Positions 1-8,994 are shown, counted from the first letter of the stretch. The stretch: 64,000 nt of DNA from Lachnospiraceae bacterium (GCA_014804785.1 JAAUZD010000015.1:88359-152358), one strand, 5' to 3'. Notes: generated from the letters alone by a model not told the origin. Program-made: numbers and translations.

Positions 1-101
1 CCTACCCTATCCTCAAACCACGGGATATAACGGAATAAATTTCCCATCGCTGCGCGATACTTCTCTATCATTTCCTGTCTATAAACGTTTTCTTTTTCCA
101 T
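1..101 (-). CDS. N-terminal part of an unrecognised protein, cut by the window edge
   Basis: On the minus strand an ATG at position 101 opens a reading frame that runs off the window after 33 codons. The first residues read MEKENVYRQEMIEKYR and continue with RYIPWFED. A good ribosome site (GGGAAGGA) lies about 8 bases upstream. The charged, helical start followed by an aromatic segment resembles small conserved proteins I have seen in Lachnospiraceae, but I do not recognise a named family. It lies just downstream of the maltodextrin-binding gene on the same strand. Confidence 0.5.
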   Translation of the reverse strand, partial: MEKENVYRQEMIEKYRAAMGNLFRYIPWFEDRV

Positions 102-219
102 AAAACATATTCCTTCCCAAAACTTGTACTTTTGTTACCGCAAAATACGCACTAATTTTATCTTACCATAAAATTTCAAAATGTACACAGAAAATGTCAA
201 ATCCGGGCAACGTCTGTAT

Positions 220-1563
220 TCAGTCGTCTTCGTTCATTTCTGTGTCCATTTCTGCGTCCATTTCTGTGTCCATTTCTGTGTTCATTGCCTGGTTCATTTC
301 TTCTGTCTTCTCAGCTGCATTGTCATGAGTGACTTCGCCGGCAACAATTTCTATACCCATGTTTTCCGCCGGTGACCAGTAGTTGTTCATAGCAGGAACA
401 ACAGGCTGGGTGATAGATGTATCTGTCATAACCCTTATTACAACAGTTGCGATTTTATCATCTACAAGTGTAATGCTTGTGTTTGTAGGAAGCACATTTC
501 TCAGTTCATAGTGAGCCATCTGAGCATCTTTACCAGCAAGGTATGCCGCTAATGCCATAGCAACTTCCATATTTTCACAGTTTGGATTAACGCCAATTGC
601 CTTAGATCCTATGAAGGATTTTAACTGACCTGCCGCTCCGCCGATATTTGCTGTAGGAAGTGCGGCAACCCCCATGTTGTCGCCAAGAATTTCCTTAACA
701 GTTGCTGCATCCCATGTACCGGAGAAGATTGCGTTGACGGAACCATCACGCAAGCCTGCAATGCCAGCGCCCTCAGCATCGTTGACGAAGTTAGCGTTAG
801 CTGCTAAATCTATAAGATAATCCGTAACTGCTATGCCTCTTTCTCCGCCGAAGTCGATGCCTGCTTCTTCGTCTGTACCCTCGCCAAAGACTGTACCTCC
901 ATTGGCAATGTAGAATGCTGCAATGTACCAGCTGTCTGAAAGAGGAAAAGAAACCTTTCCTTTTTCTAACATGGTGTCAAGGCTCTTAATATCCTCTTCT
1001 GTGAAGACGCTCTTGTCATAGTACATGAACCATGTGTTGGATGTGAAAGGAAATGCCCAAACTGAGTCATTATATGTAACAGATGTTACGATTGAGTCAG
1101 AATTGGCAGATGTTACAGCTTCTAAGTAGCTTCCGCCAAGTTCTGCAAGACCATCTGCATCAACAAGAGCAGGAATGTTGTCGTTTGCCAACATAAATAC
1201 ATCAGCCGCGCCTTCAACGTCCTGTGTTACATTGTCCTTGGCATCACCTTCAGCACATATACCGAACTCAAAAGTGAGATCCCAGTTAGGGTGTTGTGCC
1301 GAGAACTGCTCACACATTGTGGGAAGCCAGACCGGCTGATCTTCCTCAGGCCCCCAAACAGTGATTGTTGCCGTGATTGGCTCTTCCGCCTCATAAATTT
1401 CTGGTTCCGGCTCATCAGGAGCCTCCTGCTCTGCCGAAGCCTCTGCTTCTGCAGCGTCTGTTGTTTCCTGTGTCTGCGCGGGTGCTTCGTTATTTCCGCT
1501 GCAGCCAGCTAAAGAAGCTGCCACAGCAAATGCAAAAAGTACTGCTAATACTTGCTTTTTCAT
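220..1563 (-). CDS. Maltodextrin ABC transporter substrate-binding lipoprotein (MalE-like), paralogue 1
   Basis: This is a 447-residue extracellular solute-binding protein of the MalE type. A signal peptide ends in the lipobox LAGC with Cys21 as the lipidation site. An acidic Ala/Glu/Pro-rich linker follows to about residue 60, then the binding domain starting ITATITVWGP. It is clearly paralogous to the protein at 5878..7191, which lies upstream of the permeases. Both share long stretches such as SVWAFPFTSNTWFM and VLPTN. The gene follows the alpha-amylase by 37 bases and has a ribosome site (GAGGAAAAGAATT). The C-terminus is odd. It ends in repeated Glu-Met-Asp-Thr units and stops early, and just past the stop another frame still encodes the NTDVA tail of the paralogue, which points to a frameshift. 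The product probably feeds the MalF/MalG pair, but which sugar each paralogue prefers cannot be told. Confidence 0.9.
   Translation of the reverse strand: MKKQVLAVLFAFAVAASLAGCSGNNEAPAQTQETTDAAEAEASAEQEAPDEPEPEIYEAEEPITATITVWGPEEDQPVWLPTMCEQFSAQHPNWDLTFEFGICAEGDAKDNVTQDVEGAADVFMLANDNIPALVDADGLAELGGSYLEAVTSANSDSIVTSVTYNDSVWAFPFTSNTWFMYYDKSVFTEEDIKSLDTMLEKGKVSFPLSDSWYIAAFYIANGGTVFGEGTDEEAGIDFGGERGIAVTDYLIDLAANANFVNDAEGAGIAGLRDGSVNAIFSGTWDAATVKEILGDNMGVAALPTANIGGAAGQLKSFIGSKAIGVNPNCENMEVAMALAAYLAGKDAQMAHYELRNVLPTNTSITLVDDKIATVVIRVMTDTSITQPVVPAMNNYWSPAENMGIEIVAGEVTHDNAAEKTEEMNQAMNTEMDTEMDAEMDTEMNEDD
233..285 (-). repeat. 12-bp tandem repeat encoding the EM(D/N)(T/A) tail of MalE paralogue 1
   Basis: Four to five near-identical 12-base units of the form GAAATGGACACA encode EMNT-EMDT-EMDA-EMDT-EMN at the extreme C-terminus. 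The paralogue at 5878..7191 has only a short, unexpanded version (EEMNTAMNTDVAQ), so the array looks like a local expansion. Confidence 0.75.
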
Positions 1564-1600
1564 AATTCTTTTCCTCTCTTTTTGAGATTCAATCCTGAGA

Positions 1601-3346
1601 CTATTTTGAAAAAATCACAATCCCGTATCCGGGAATAGTAAGTTCATTCCCCTCCATCATTGCCTTGTTTTCATCTACATACAGTCCGGCGGCAATTTCT
1701 TCTGTTTCAAAGATATCTTCTGAAATCTGAACCGTTCTGGGTTCCGTCGATATATTACAGAAAATGCAGATTACTTCATCCTCATATGTCTTTGTAAAGA
1801 CAGTCAGTGTATCATCAGAGTAGTTTTCCAGATTCGTTACGCTTCCCTTCATAATAGCGGGAAAAGCATTTCTGATTCTGATTGCTTTCTTGTAGTAGTT
1901 ATAAATGGAATAGGGATTCGGTTGCTGCTCTTCAAGGCTTCCATATTTCATCTTGACACTGTCCATGTCAGCAGGACCATTGCACATGCCTGCCATATCC
2001 TTATCATCTGAAAAGTACATAGGCGCACGCTTATTTTCGTCCTTACCTGCCCCTTTCATTCCCAGTTCTTCGCCATAATATACAAAAGCATTTCCCGTCA
2101 TCAGAAGATTCAATGCTCCCGCAATTTTGGTCTGCGCCTCGGAATAATCCCCCGAATAATAACCTGCACTTCTTCCCAAGTCGTGATTGGTGTAAAAAGG
2201 CGCATCAATGTAATCAGGATTGTGCTCCGCAAATATCGTCTGGACATTTTCAAGGGACTTGCCGTATGCTGAGGCAGGCGTACTCGCTTTCACTACATTT
2301 GCAATGATTCCGTCGCTGTCCGCAAATGAGAAATCAAAAACACTGTCAATTCCGCTATCATAATACTGTGCATAGGTCGATATGTCTGTCCACACTTCAG
2401 CCACCAGATAGGCATCCTCTTTCTTTTCTTTCACCATATCTGTAAACCATGTAAGAATCTCCACATTGGCACTGTCTGCGCCTGTCTCGTATTCCTTGGC
2501 AGCGTCCAGTCTGAATCCCCCTACCCCTTTGGAAAGCCAGAAATCAACGATTCCTTCTATCTCACTGCGCAGCTGCTCATTATAAAGGTTCAAATCCGGC
2601 ATTCCATAGAAAAACTGTGCCTCATAATACCATACATCACTTCCCGGTACCTGACTATAACCGTTCTTTGCCTCCTTGCTGAAATGATAATAGTCCACGT
2701 ACGGACATTCATCCAGCGAGGGCTCCCCGTCTCCAAGTTCAGCCAGATAGGTACACGCCTCCTGAAACCAAGGATGCTCAGAAGAACTATGATTGATGAC
2801 AAGGTCAATAATGACTTTTATGCCTCTTTTATCGCATTCTTCAATCAGATTTTCAAAATCATCCATCGTGCCATATTCAGGATCAATCTCATAATAATCC
2901 GTTATATCATACTTGTGATAGGAAGGCGAAGGCATAATCGGCATGAGCCAGATTCCATTGCAGCCAAGATCCGTCGTAGTCATAGGATTTCCATCATTTA
3001 TATAATCAAGTTTATCCGTAAGCCCTTGAAGGTCACCAATCCCATCCCCGTTCCCATCAAAAAAGGAATAAACAAAGACTTCATAATAGGTCCGGTAATT
3101 ATCCTCCATGGGAACTTCTACCGGAACAAGGGCTTTCTCTTCCTCTTCCAGTTCTGTAAGCTTTACATGTGTTGTTTCATTCTGTTCCTCCTCATCAGCT
3201 GAAATGCCTGTCCCGCTCTCAGCTTCTGCTGAAACATCTGAATCAGTCCCATTTTCCACTGTACCATTGCCCGTGCAACCTGCAACTAATATTACAACCA
3301 GCAACAGGCACAGCAGTCTATACATCTTTTTTTCCTTATTCAGCAT
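1601..3346 (-). CDS. Alpha-amylase, GH13 family, cell-surface lipoprotein
   Basis: This 581-residue protein has a signal peptide with lipobox VAGC (Cys24) and a Glu/Thr-rich linker. A GH13 catalytic barrel begins near residue 85 with YYEVFVYSFFDGNGDG, which also resembles a calcium-binding loop. The four GH13 signature regions are intact: DLVINH at 181-186, GFRLDAAK with nucleophile Asp281, EVW with acid/base Glu317, and TNHD with Asp389. The length and the C-terminal beta domain fit alpha-amylase or neopullulanase-like enzymes that cut starch or maltodextrins outside the cell. It lies between the permease genes and a second binding protein, so its products likely go straight to the transporter. 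The ribosome site AGGAG is seven bases before the ATG. A terminator separates it from malG, so it probably has its own promoter. Confidence 0.93.
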   Translation of the reverse strand: MLNKEKKMYRLLCLLLVVILVAGCTGNGTVENGTDSDVSAEAESGTGISADEEEQNETTHVKLTELEEEEKALVPVEVPMEDNYRTYYEVFVYSFFDGNGDGIGDLQGLTDKLDYINDGNPMTTTDLGCNGIWLMPIMPSPSYHKYDITDYYEIDPEYGTMDDFENLIEECDKRGIKVIIDLVINHSSSEHPWFQEACTYLAELGDGEPSLDECPYVDYYHFSKEAKNGYSQVPGSDVWYYEAQFFYGMPDLNLYNEQLRSEIEGIVDFWLSKGVGGFRLDAAKEYETGADSANVEILTWFTDMVKEKKEDAYLVAEVWTDISTYAQYYDSGIDSVFDFSFADSDGIIANVVKASTPASAYGKSLENVQTIFAEHNPDYIDAPFYTNHDLGRSAGYYSGDYSEAQTKIAGALNLLMTGNAFVYYGEELGMKGAGKDENKRAPMYFSDDKDMAGMCNGPADMDSVKMKYGSLEEQQPNPYSIYNYYKKAIRIRNAFPAIMKGSVTNLENYSDDTLTVFTKTYEDEVICIFCNISTEPRTVQISEDIFETEEIAAGLYVDENKAMMEGNELTIPGYGIVIFSK

Positions 3347-3407
3347 ATCCGCACTCCTATTCTACTAAAACAAATGTCTTCTTTTCCAATCTTAATTCTA
3401 TATAATC

Positions 3408-3456
3408 AAAAACCTGAGAAGAATTCTTCATATATGAAGCAGACTCCTCAGGTTTT
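3408..3456 (-). terminator. Intrinsic terminator after the malG-like gene
   Basis: Read on the minus strand, AAAACCTGAG pairs with CTCAGGTTTT across a loop. The loop itself contains the palindrome TTCATATATGAA, and the hairpin ends in a run of five T. It lies 42 bases after the permease stop codon and before the amylase start. Confidence 0.8.
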
Positions 3457-3497
3457 CATCTTATATTAAATCTTATCTTATACTTTTTTAATTACAA

Positions 3498-4379
3498 TTA
3501 ACCTTTAACTGCTCCACTCATACCTTCAACATAGAATTTCTGCGTCATAAGGAATAAAATCGCAATTGGTATTGACACAAGAACTGCTCCGGCTGCAAAG
3601 GAAGTATACCAGACATCGATATATTCCTTTTCAAGCATCTTCCAAAGTCCAACGGATACTGTATAGTATCTTGCATCTGCACGACAGATAACCTTCGCAA
3701 ACAGGAAATCAATCCACGGAGCCATAAAGGAAGTCAAAATGGTATATACGATAATCGGTTTACTCAAAGGTATGGTAATCTGTGTAAATATCGTCCACCT
3801 GTTGGCACCGTCAATAATAGCAGCCTCGTCAAGCGACTTGGAAATGGTGTCGAAAAATCCTTTTGCCACATAAAAGCCCAATCCTGTTCCGGCGGAAAAT
3901 ACCACAATCAATGCAATTGGAATCATAGAGCCATCAACAAGATTCAATGCCTTTAAAATATAGTATACTGCAACCATGGACATGAATCCAGGGAACAATC
4001 CCAGAATCATAGCAATATTCATAAACGGCTTTCTCATTTTAAAGCGCATTCTGGACATACAGTAGGACACTGAAAGTACAAAAATTGTAGAAATAATACA
4101 GGTAAATATCGCAATGACAAATGTATTTTTGAACATGCGGGGGAAATCCAGTATCGTAGTATCCGTAAATAACTTCACGTAGTTATTAATCGTGTAAGTC
4201 TTTGGGAAAAAGGAAGTCACATAGGAACCTTTTTCAGCCCTAAAGCTGGTAAGAATTACCCAGAAAATCGGTAAAACCCATATAAATGCCAGAATCGCCA
4301 AAATCACATGCACGAAAATATTTCCAATTGTTTTCCGTAATTTTGCTCCTGTCATAGGCGCGCCATTTTTCTTACTCAT
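3498..4379 (-). CDS. Maltodextrin ABC transporter permease, MalG-like
   Basis: This is a 293-residue inner-membrane permease with about six membrane segments. The first is near residues 20-42. A signature typical of binding-protein-dependent permeases (EAA loop) appears as SLDEAAIIDGAN in the C-terminal third. It would form the membrane channel together with the MalF-like product. Its ATG overlaps the stop of the MalF gene by one base (TAATG), which suggests translational coupling. No ATPase gene is in this cluster, so the transporter presumably borrows a shared MsmX-type ATPase encoded elsewhere; this is inference. A terminator follows. Confidence 0.93.
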   Translation of the reverse strand: MSKKNGAPMTGAKLRKTIGNIFVHVILAILAFIWVLPIFWVILTSFRAEKGSYVTSFFPKTYTINNYVKLFTDTTILDFPRMFKNTFVIAIFTCIISTIFVLSVSYCMSRMRFKMRKPFMNIAMILGLFPGFMSMVAVYYILKALNLVDGSMIPIALIVVFSAGTGLGFYVAKGFFDTISKSLDEAAIIDGANRWTIFTQITIPLSKPIIVYTILTSFMAPWIDFLFAKVICRADARYYTVSVGLWKMLEKEYIDVWYTSFAAGAVLVSIPIAILFLMTQKFYVEGMSGAVKG

Positions 4380-5755
4380 TACATGAATCCCTCCTCGTCT
4401 TTATAGGATGCGGTATTCCGATAGGTCACTAATGCTACAATTGCCAGAACCACGAAGGTCATAATACCAATAACAGCTCCCAAGTTGTAGTAATTCTTAT
4501 CAATGGTCAGTTTATACAACCATGTAACCAATAGGTCTGTTTTTCCTGCCGTATCCGCCACGCCGGTCGGATTTCCTCCTGACAAAAGGAAGATTACGTT
4601 AAAGTTATTTACATTGCCGGTAAACTGGGTAATCATATATGGTGTCATTACAAAGAGCATATAGGGCAGTGTAATCTTGAAGAATACCTGAACAGAATTT
4701 GCACCGTCAATCTTTGCAGCTTCATATAATTCACCTGGGATATTCTGCAAAATACCTGTTACCTGAAGCAATGTATAAGGAATACCTACCCAGAGGTTGA
4801 TGATGACAACTGTTGCTCTTGCCCACATTGCATTAGAGAAGAACGGAAGCGCCATATCAATGATTCCATATTTCAACAACAGGGTATTTACAATACCTGT
4901 CGTCTGCAGCATACTCCTCATAATAAGCAGGGATACGAACTGAGGAACTGCAATTGATAAAACAAAGCAGAACCGCCAAAATGCTTTTCCCTTTGTATTC
5001 TTTCTATTGATAACAATAGCCAGAATCATACCAAAAATAAAGTTGAGTCCTGTTGCCAGTACTGCCCAGATTAAGGTCCATCCAAGTACGGAATAGAACT
5101 GGCGGCCAATACTATCACCAAAATTCAGTATCTTAATAAAATTATCAAATCCTACCCAGTCAAACAGAACAAGATGATCATCCAGCTTACTGTAATTGGT
5201 GAACGCCATGGAAATCATGAAGACCAATGGCAGGACGGTAAATACCAGAACACCTGTAATTGGCAGTGCCAATAATAATTTATATAAATTTTGATTAAAC
5301 AAACTCTTGATATCTTCGTAAAATGTATTTAAGTGCTTACCTTCTTTGGCAAGTACTTCTGCTTTGTAGCCACTCTTTAATGCACCTCTCCATACAAGGA
5401 TGAATGCCAACGTAACAGCAATGGTAGCAATACCATACAAGAGCAAGAGCAGCGATTGATCTCCTGCCGTGTATTCATAAATGCTTTTTGCCTCATTCCA
5501 TACCTTTTCCTGCTCTCTCCAACCAAGCGAAGGCAACATGGACAAATTATAAATACCTGATTTTATCATAAACCAAATATAAGCAGCTTCTATTAATAAA
5601 AACAAAATCCCCTTACCAATCTGCTTATGTGCAATGTTTCCTAACCCCATGACCAGCATGGATAATTTCGTAATAATATTCCCCTTCAATACTGCATTCG
5701 TTACAGTATAAGGAGTCGTAAACTCCGTTTTCTTTCCAGAACCAGTCTTCTTCAC
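4379..5755 (-). CDS. Maltodextrin ABC transporter permease, MalF-like
   Basis: This 458-residue permease has the EAA-loop motif YEAAKIDGAN and several hydrophobic segments. It is longer than a typical MalF of low-GC bacteria because of an N-terminal segment of about 150 residues. That segment contains two membrane helices around residues 30-65 and 105-125, joined by a soluble stretch. The start codon is GTG, supported by AGGAGG six bases upstream. It follows the binding-protein gene with a strong intercistronic hairpin between them and overlaps malG by one base, giving the order binding protein, MalF, MalG. Confidence 0.92.
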   Translation of the reverse strand: MKKTGSGKKTEFTTPYTVTNAVLKGNIITKLSMLVMGLGNIAHKQIGKGILFLLIEAAYIWFMIKSGIYNLSMLPSLGWREQEKVWNEAKSIYEYTAGDQSLLLLLYGIATIAVTLAFILVWRGALKSGYKAEVLAKEGKHLNTFYEDIKSLFNQNLYKLLLALPITGVLVFTVLPLVFMISMAFTNYSKLDDHLVLFDWVGFDNFIKILNFGDSIGRQFYSVLGWTLIWAVLATGLNFIFGMILAIVINRKNTKGKAFWRFCFVLSIAVPQFVSLLIMRSMLQTTGIVNTLLLKYGIIDMALPFFSNAMWARATVVIINLWVGIPYTLLQVTGILQNIPGELYEAAKIDGANSVQVFFKITLPYMLFVMTPYMITQFTGNVNNFNVIFLLSGGNPTGVADTAGKTDLLVTWLYKLTIDKNYYNLGAVIGIMTFVVLAIVALVTYRNTASYKDEEGFM

Positions 5756-5825
5756 ATTAAACCTCCTACCTTCATGCCAAATACTTACCTATCAGTGAAC
5801 TGTCTTATTATTTTAAAGACACTCC

Positions 5826-5849
5826 GAGATGCCCCAAACGGGGCATCTC
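5826..5849 (-). promoter_or_regulatory. Intercistronic hairpin between the binding-protein and MalF genes
   Basis: A perfect 10-bp inverted repeat, GAGATGCCCC-N4-GGGGCATCTC, lies 28 bases past the binding-protein stop. No run of T follows on the minus strand, so it is more likely an mRNA stabiliser or partial terminator than a full stop. Such hairpins commonly allow more binding protein than permease to be made; that role is inferred here. Confidence 0.7.
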
Positions 5850-5877
5850 ACAGTGCTTATCGTTCATTGGCTGAAAT

Positions 5878-7191
5878 TTATTGAGCAACGTCTGTGTTCA
5901 TTGCTGTGTTCATTTCTTCTGTCTTTTCTGCTGCATTGTCATGTGTAATTTCGCCAGCTACAAGCGCTTTACCCATGTTTTCTGCAGGTGACCAGTAATT
6001 GCCCATAGCAGAAACAACAGGCTGCATGATAGATGAAGTTGTCATTGTATTTGTAACTGCTGTAGCAACTGCATCATCGCTAAGTGAAATATTAATGTTT
6101 GTAGGAAGCACGTTTCTCAAATCATAGTGAGCCTGCTGTGCTTCTTCGCTTGCAAGGTATGCAGCTAATGCCATGGAAACTTCCATGTACTCTGTATTAG
6201 GGTTAACAGCAATTGCCTTGGATCCCATGAAGGACTTTAACTGACCTTCTGTTCCACCGATGTTTGCTGTAGGAAGAGCAGCAACACCCATGTTATCGCC
6301 AAGTGCTTCCTTTACGCTTTCTGCATCCCATGTACCAGAGAAGAGTACATTAACGGAACCATCACGTAAACCAGCCATACCTGCTCCATCCTGATCGTTG
6401 ATGAAGTTAGGATTAGCAACTAAATCTACAAGATAATCTGTAGCTGCTGCACCGTTTTCTCCGCCAAGGTTGATGCCTGCTGCTTCGTCTGTACCATCAC
6501 CAAAGATTGTACCACCGTTAGCTACATAGAATGCCTGAATATACCAGCTGTTTGAAAGAGGGAAGGAAACCTTTCCTTTTTCTAACATAGTGTCAAGGCT
6601 CTTGATGTCATCCTCTGTGAATACGCTCTTATCATAGAACATAAACCATGTGTTGGATGTGAAAGGGAATGCCCAAACTGAATCATTGTATGTAACAGAT
6701 GCTACAATTGAATCAGCATTGACAGATGTAACTGCATCCAGATAGCTTCCGCCCAGCTCTGCAATTGCATTTGCAGCAACCAGATCAGGAATATTATCAT
6801 TTGCAAGCATGTATACATCAGCTGCGCCTTCAACGTCCTGTGTTACGGTAGCTTTTGCATCACCTTCAGCACATACGCCATACTGGAAAGTAAGATCCCA
6901 ATTGGGATGCTGTGCTGCGAACTGTTCGCACATTGTAGGAAGCCAGTTTCCAGCATCTGCTGACTGGTCTTCTGAAGGTCCCCATACAGTGATGGTAGCT
7001 GTGATTGCTTCTTCTTCTGTTGCAGGAGCTTCTTCTGCACCCTCATCTGCTGCAGGAGCTTCTTCTGCACCCTCTGTTGTTTCTTCTGTTCCTGCTGTCT
7101 CTGCAGGTGCTTCTGAACTGCTGTTACCACAGCCGGCTAAAGAAGCTACCATAGCAGATGCAAGAAGTACTGCTAATACTTTCTTTTTCAT
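5878..7191 (-). CDS. Maltodextrin ABC transporter substrate-binding lipoprotein (MalE-like), paralogue 2
   Basis: This 437-residue lipoprotein has a signal peptide ending LAGC, with the linker containing a duplicated EEAPA(A/T) segment. The mature domain begins ITATITVWGPSEDQ. The ATG at 7191 was chosen because the signal peptide MKKKVLAVLLASAM starts there and AGGAGAGGAAAG precedes it. A longer in-frame extension to 7272 has no ribosome site. It is the first gene of the binding protein-MalF-MalG operon and is therefore the canonical partner of these permeases. It is closely related to the gene at 220..1563 but has an intact C-terminus (NTDVAQ). A possible operator and a cre-like site lie upstream. 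Confidence 0.94.
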   Translation of the reverse strand: MKKKVLAVLLASAMVASLAGCGNSSSEAPAETAGTEETTEGAEEAPAADEGAEEAPATEEEAITATITVWGPSEDQSADAGNWLPTMCEQFAAQHPNWDLTFQYGVCAEGDAKATVTQDVEGAADVYMLANDNIPDLVAANAIAELGGSYLDAVTSVNADSIVASVTYNDSVWAFPFTSNTWFMFYDKSVFTEDDIKSLDTMLEKGKVSFPLSNSWYIQAFYVANGGTIFGDGTDEAAGINLGGENGAAATDYLVDLVANPNFINDQDGAGMAGLRDGSVNVLFSGTWDAESVKEALGDNMGVAALPTANIGGTEGQLKSFMGSKAIAVNPNTEYMEVSMALAAYLASEEAQQAHYDLRNVLPTNINISLSDDAVATAVTNTMTTSSIMQPVVSAMGNYWSPAENMGKALVAGEITHDNAAEKTEEMNTAMNTDVAQ

Positions 7192-7244
7192 AACTCTTTC
7201 CTCTCCTTTTTGGATTTGATTAATAAACTTTATATAAAATGTGT

Positions 7245-7263
7245 CACAAACATGACGTTTGTG
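7245..7263. promoter_or_regulatory. Candidate operator: inverted repeat upstream of malE paralogue 2
   Basis: The inverted repeat CACAAAC-N5-GTTTGTG lies 54 bases upstream of the binding-protein ATG. The seven-base arms and odd spacer are compatible with a dimeric regulator site. The LacI-type regulator at 9071..10072 is a plausible ligand-responsive binder, but this is inference from proximity. Confidence 0.4.
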
Positions 7264-7303
7264 TTTCCACATTTCATATCACTGAAACCTTACAAATTAT
7301 ATA

Positions 7304-7318
7304 ATAACACGTTTTCAT
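7304..7318 (-). promoter_or_regulatory. Weak cre-like (CcpA) site upstream of malE paralogue 2
   Basis: On the minus strand ATGAAAACGTGTTAT matches the Firmicute catabolite-repression consensus TGWAARCGYTWNCW at 12 of 14 positions. It overlaps the end of malQ, 113 bases before the binding-protein start. Confidence 0.3.
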
Positions 7319-8805
7319 CTTCTATACAAGAGTGTCATTGTTCTAAGCCATGTGCGTCTTTCTTCATCAAGACTATCTTTAGGAACCCTCCACCTCCAGT
7401 TACATCCAACTGTAGATGGGAAATTCATCCTCGCCTCGTTTCCAAGCTTTAAAAGATCCTGCATCTGCATGATGACGATATCCGCTGCGCTTGCATATGC
7501 CGCCCGGATGATTGCATCCGGTATATCATCCTTCTTTTTGATGTTCAGATACTCATACAGATAAGCCAGCTCGTATTCTGTCTTATCCCTGAAATAGCCT
7601 ACTACCGTTTCATTATCATGGGTTCCGGCATAAACAACCAGATTACCGTCAGCATAATTATGCGGCAGATGTTCATTCGCAGTATTCCCATCAAAGGCAA
7701 ACAATAAAATCTTCATCCCCGGCCAGCCGGTCTTTGCCAGCAGCTTTTTGACCGCCGGAACTGCAACGCCTAAATCTTCCGCTATGATACGGTTCTTTCC
7801 AAGTGTCTTTTCAATCATATCCGTAAGTTTTTTGCCAGGTCCTTTATTCCATCTTCCGTTCCTTGCCGTTTCATCCTCGGCAGGAATGCTGTAATATCTC
7901 GCCACTCCGATAAAATGATCGATTCTTATAATATCAAAGAGTCTGCCATTGGCTTCCATTCTTCTCTTCCACCATCCAAACCCCTGCTCTTCCATCTTTT
8001 CCCAGTCATATAAAGGATTGCCCCATTTCTGACCATCATCCGAAAAAGCATCCGGCGGACATCCGGCAACCTCTACCGGTCTTCCATCTTCATCCAGCTT
8101 AAACTGTTCCCTTTCCGCCCATACATCTGCACTGTCCAGTGCAACATAAAGCGGAATATCTCCAATGATTTTGATTCCCTGTTCATTGGCATAAGATTTA
8201 AGTGCATCCCACTGCTCAAAAAACTTATATTGCAGGAACATCCAGAAAAGAATCTGCTCTTTTAAATGTTCTTTGTATTTTTCTAAAGCTTCAGCCCTCC
8301 TGTTCCTGATCCCCTCTTCCCAGGAAAGCCATTCTCTGCCATTCATTTCATTCTTGACTGCCATATAGAGGCTGTAATCCTCAAGCCAGTCCTTATTTTC
8401 TTTACAGAATTTCTTAAAAACTTCGTCCTCTGTGTCAAATCTTTCAAAAGCACATTTAAGAACTTTAAATCTGCTTTCATAAATCAATGCATAATCAACA
8501 TCATCCTTTTTGTTGCCCCAGTTGTATCCATCCACTTCTTTCTGCTTCAGGAGCCCCTCTGCAATCAAAATGTCCAAATCAATCAGATACGGATTACCTG
8601 CAAAAGCAGAAAAAGACTGATAGGGACTGTCACCAAAGCTTGTGGGACCGATTGGAAGCACCTGCCAGTACTTCTGCCGCAGATTGCTCAGCATATCCAC
8701 GAACTTGAATGCCTCCTTCCCCATGGTTCCAATACCATATGGCGACGGAAGACTAGTCACCGCCAATAAAATGCCGGCGCCTCTGGTCATTCTGCAGTCT
8801 TTCAC
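7315..8805 (-). CDS. malQ: 4-alpha-glucanotransferase (amylomaltase), GH77
   Basis: This 496-residue cytoplasmic GH77 enzyme transfers 1,4-alpha-glucan segments between maltodextrins and releases glucose. The catalytic residues are visible: Asp296 in RIDHF, Glu343 in AEDLG and Asp397 in THDNE. The N-terminus RGAGILLAVTSLPSPYGIG is the usual family start and the length is normal. A GTG at 8805 is preferred as start because AGGAGGG lies eight bases upstream. The next ATG, five codons in, has no such site. It precedes the transporter operon with 123 bases between, and is divergent from the LacI-type regulator. Confidence 0.96.
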   Translation of the reverse strand: MKDCRMTRGAGILLAVTSLPSPYGIGTMGKEAFKFVDMLSNLRQKYWQVLPIGPTSFGDSPYQSFSAFAGNPYLIDLDILIAEGLLKQKEVDGYNWGNKKDDVDYALIYESRFKVLKCAFERFDTEDEVFKKFCKENKDWLEDYSLYMAVKNEMNGREWLSWEEGIRNRRAEALEKYKEHLKEQILFWMFLQYKFFEQWDALKSYANEQGIKIIGDIPLYVALDSADVWAEREQFKLDEDGRPVEVAGCPPDAFSDDGQKWGNPLYDWEKMEEQGFGWWKRRMEANGRLFDIIRIDHFIGVARYYSIPAEDETARNGRWNKGPGKKLTDMIEKTLGKNRIIAEDLGVAVPAVKKLLAKTGWPGMKILLFAFDGNTANEHLPHNYADGNLVVYAGTHDNETVVGYFRDKTEYELAYLYEYLNIKKKDDIPDAIIRAAYASAADIVIMQMQDLLKLGNEARMNFPSTVGCNWRWRVPKDSLDEERRTWLRTMTLLYRR

Positions 8806-8824
8806 TTATCTAACCCTCCTCACA

Positions 8825-8843
8825 AAACTTTCGTAAACTTTCG
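8825..8843. promoter_or_regulatory. Candidate operator: two direct repeats just downstream of the malQ promoter
   Basis: AAACTTTCG occurs at 8825-8833 and again at 8835-8843, a 10-base period or about one helical turn. The pair lies between the predicted malQ transcription start and the ribosome site, where a bound repressor would block transcription. The divergent LacI-type protein is the obvious candidate, but LacI operators are normally inverted repeats, so the match is only positional. Confidence 0.4.
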
Positions 8844-8856
8844 CTTTGTTGGTTAT

Positions 8857-8885
8857 AATGTAGCACTTTGCTCAATTCTTGTCAA
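8857..8885 (-). promoter_or_regulatory. Promoter of malQ
   Basis: On the minus strand the sequence reads TTGACA (8880-8885), a 17-base spacer, then TACATT (8857-8862). It points at malQ, about 50 bases before the GTG. Confidence 0.75.
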
Positions 8886-8994
8886 CCTTTTCAGAAAAAG
8901 TGCCCAATTTTCTACATTTTTGTAAATTAACTCTTATATTTTTTGTATATAATCACAAATTGAATTGGAATATCTATACAAAAGGATTTATTTG

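Noticed and set aside
181-375. Plus-strand frame with VHFC repeats
   Set aside because: It is the complement of the EMDT-encoding 12-bp repeat at the end of the binding-protein gene. There is no ribosome site.
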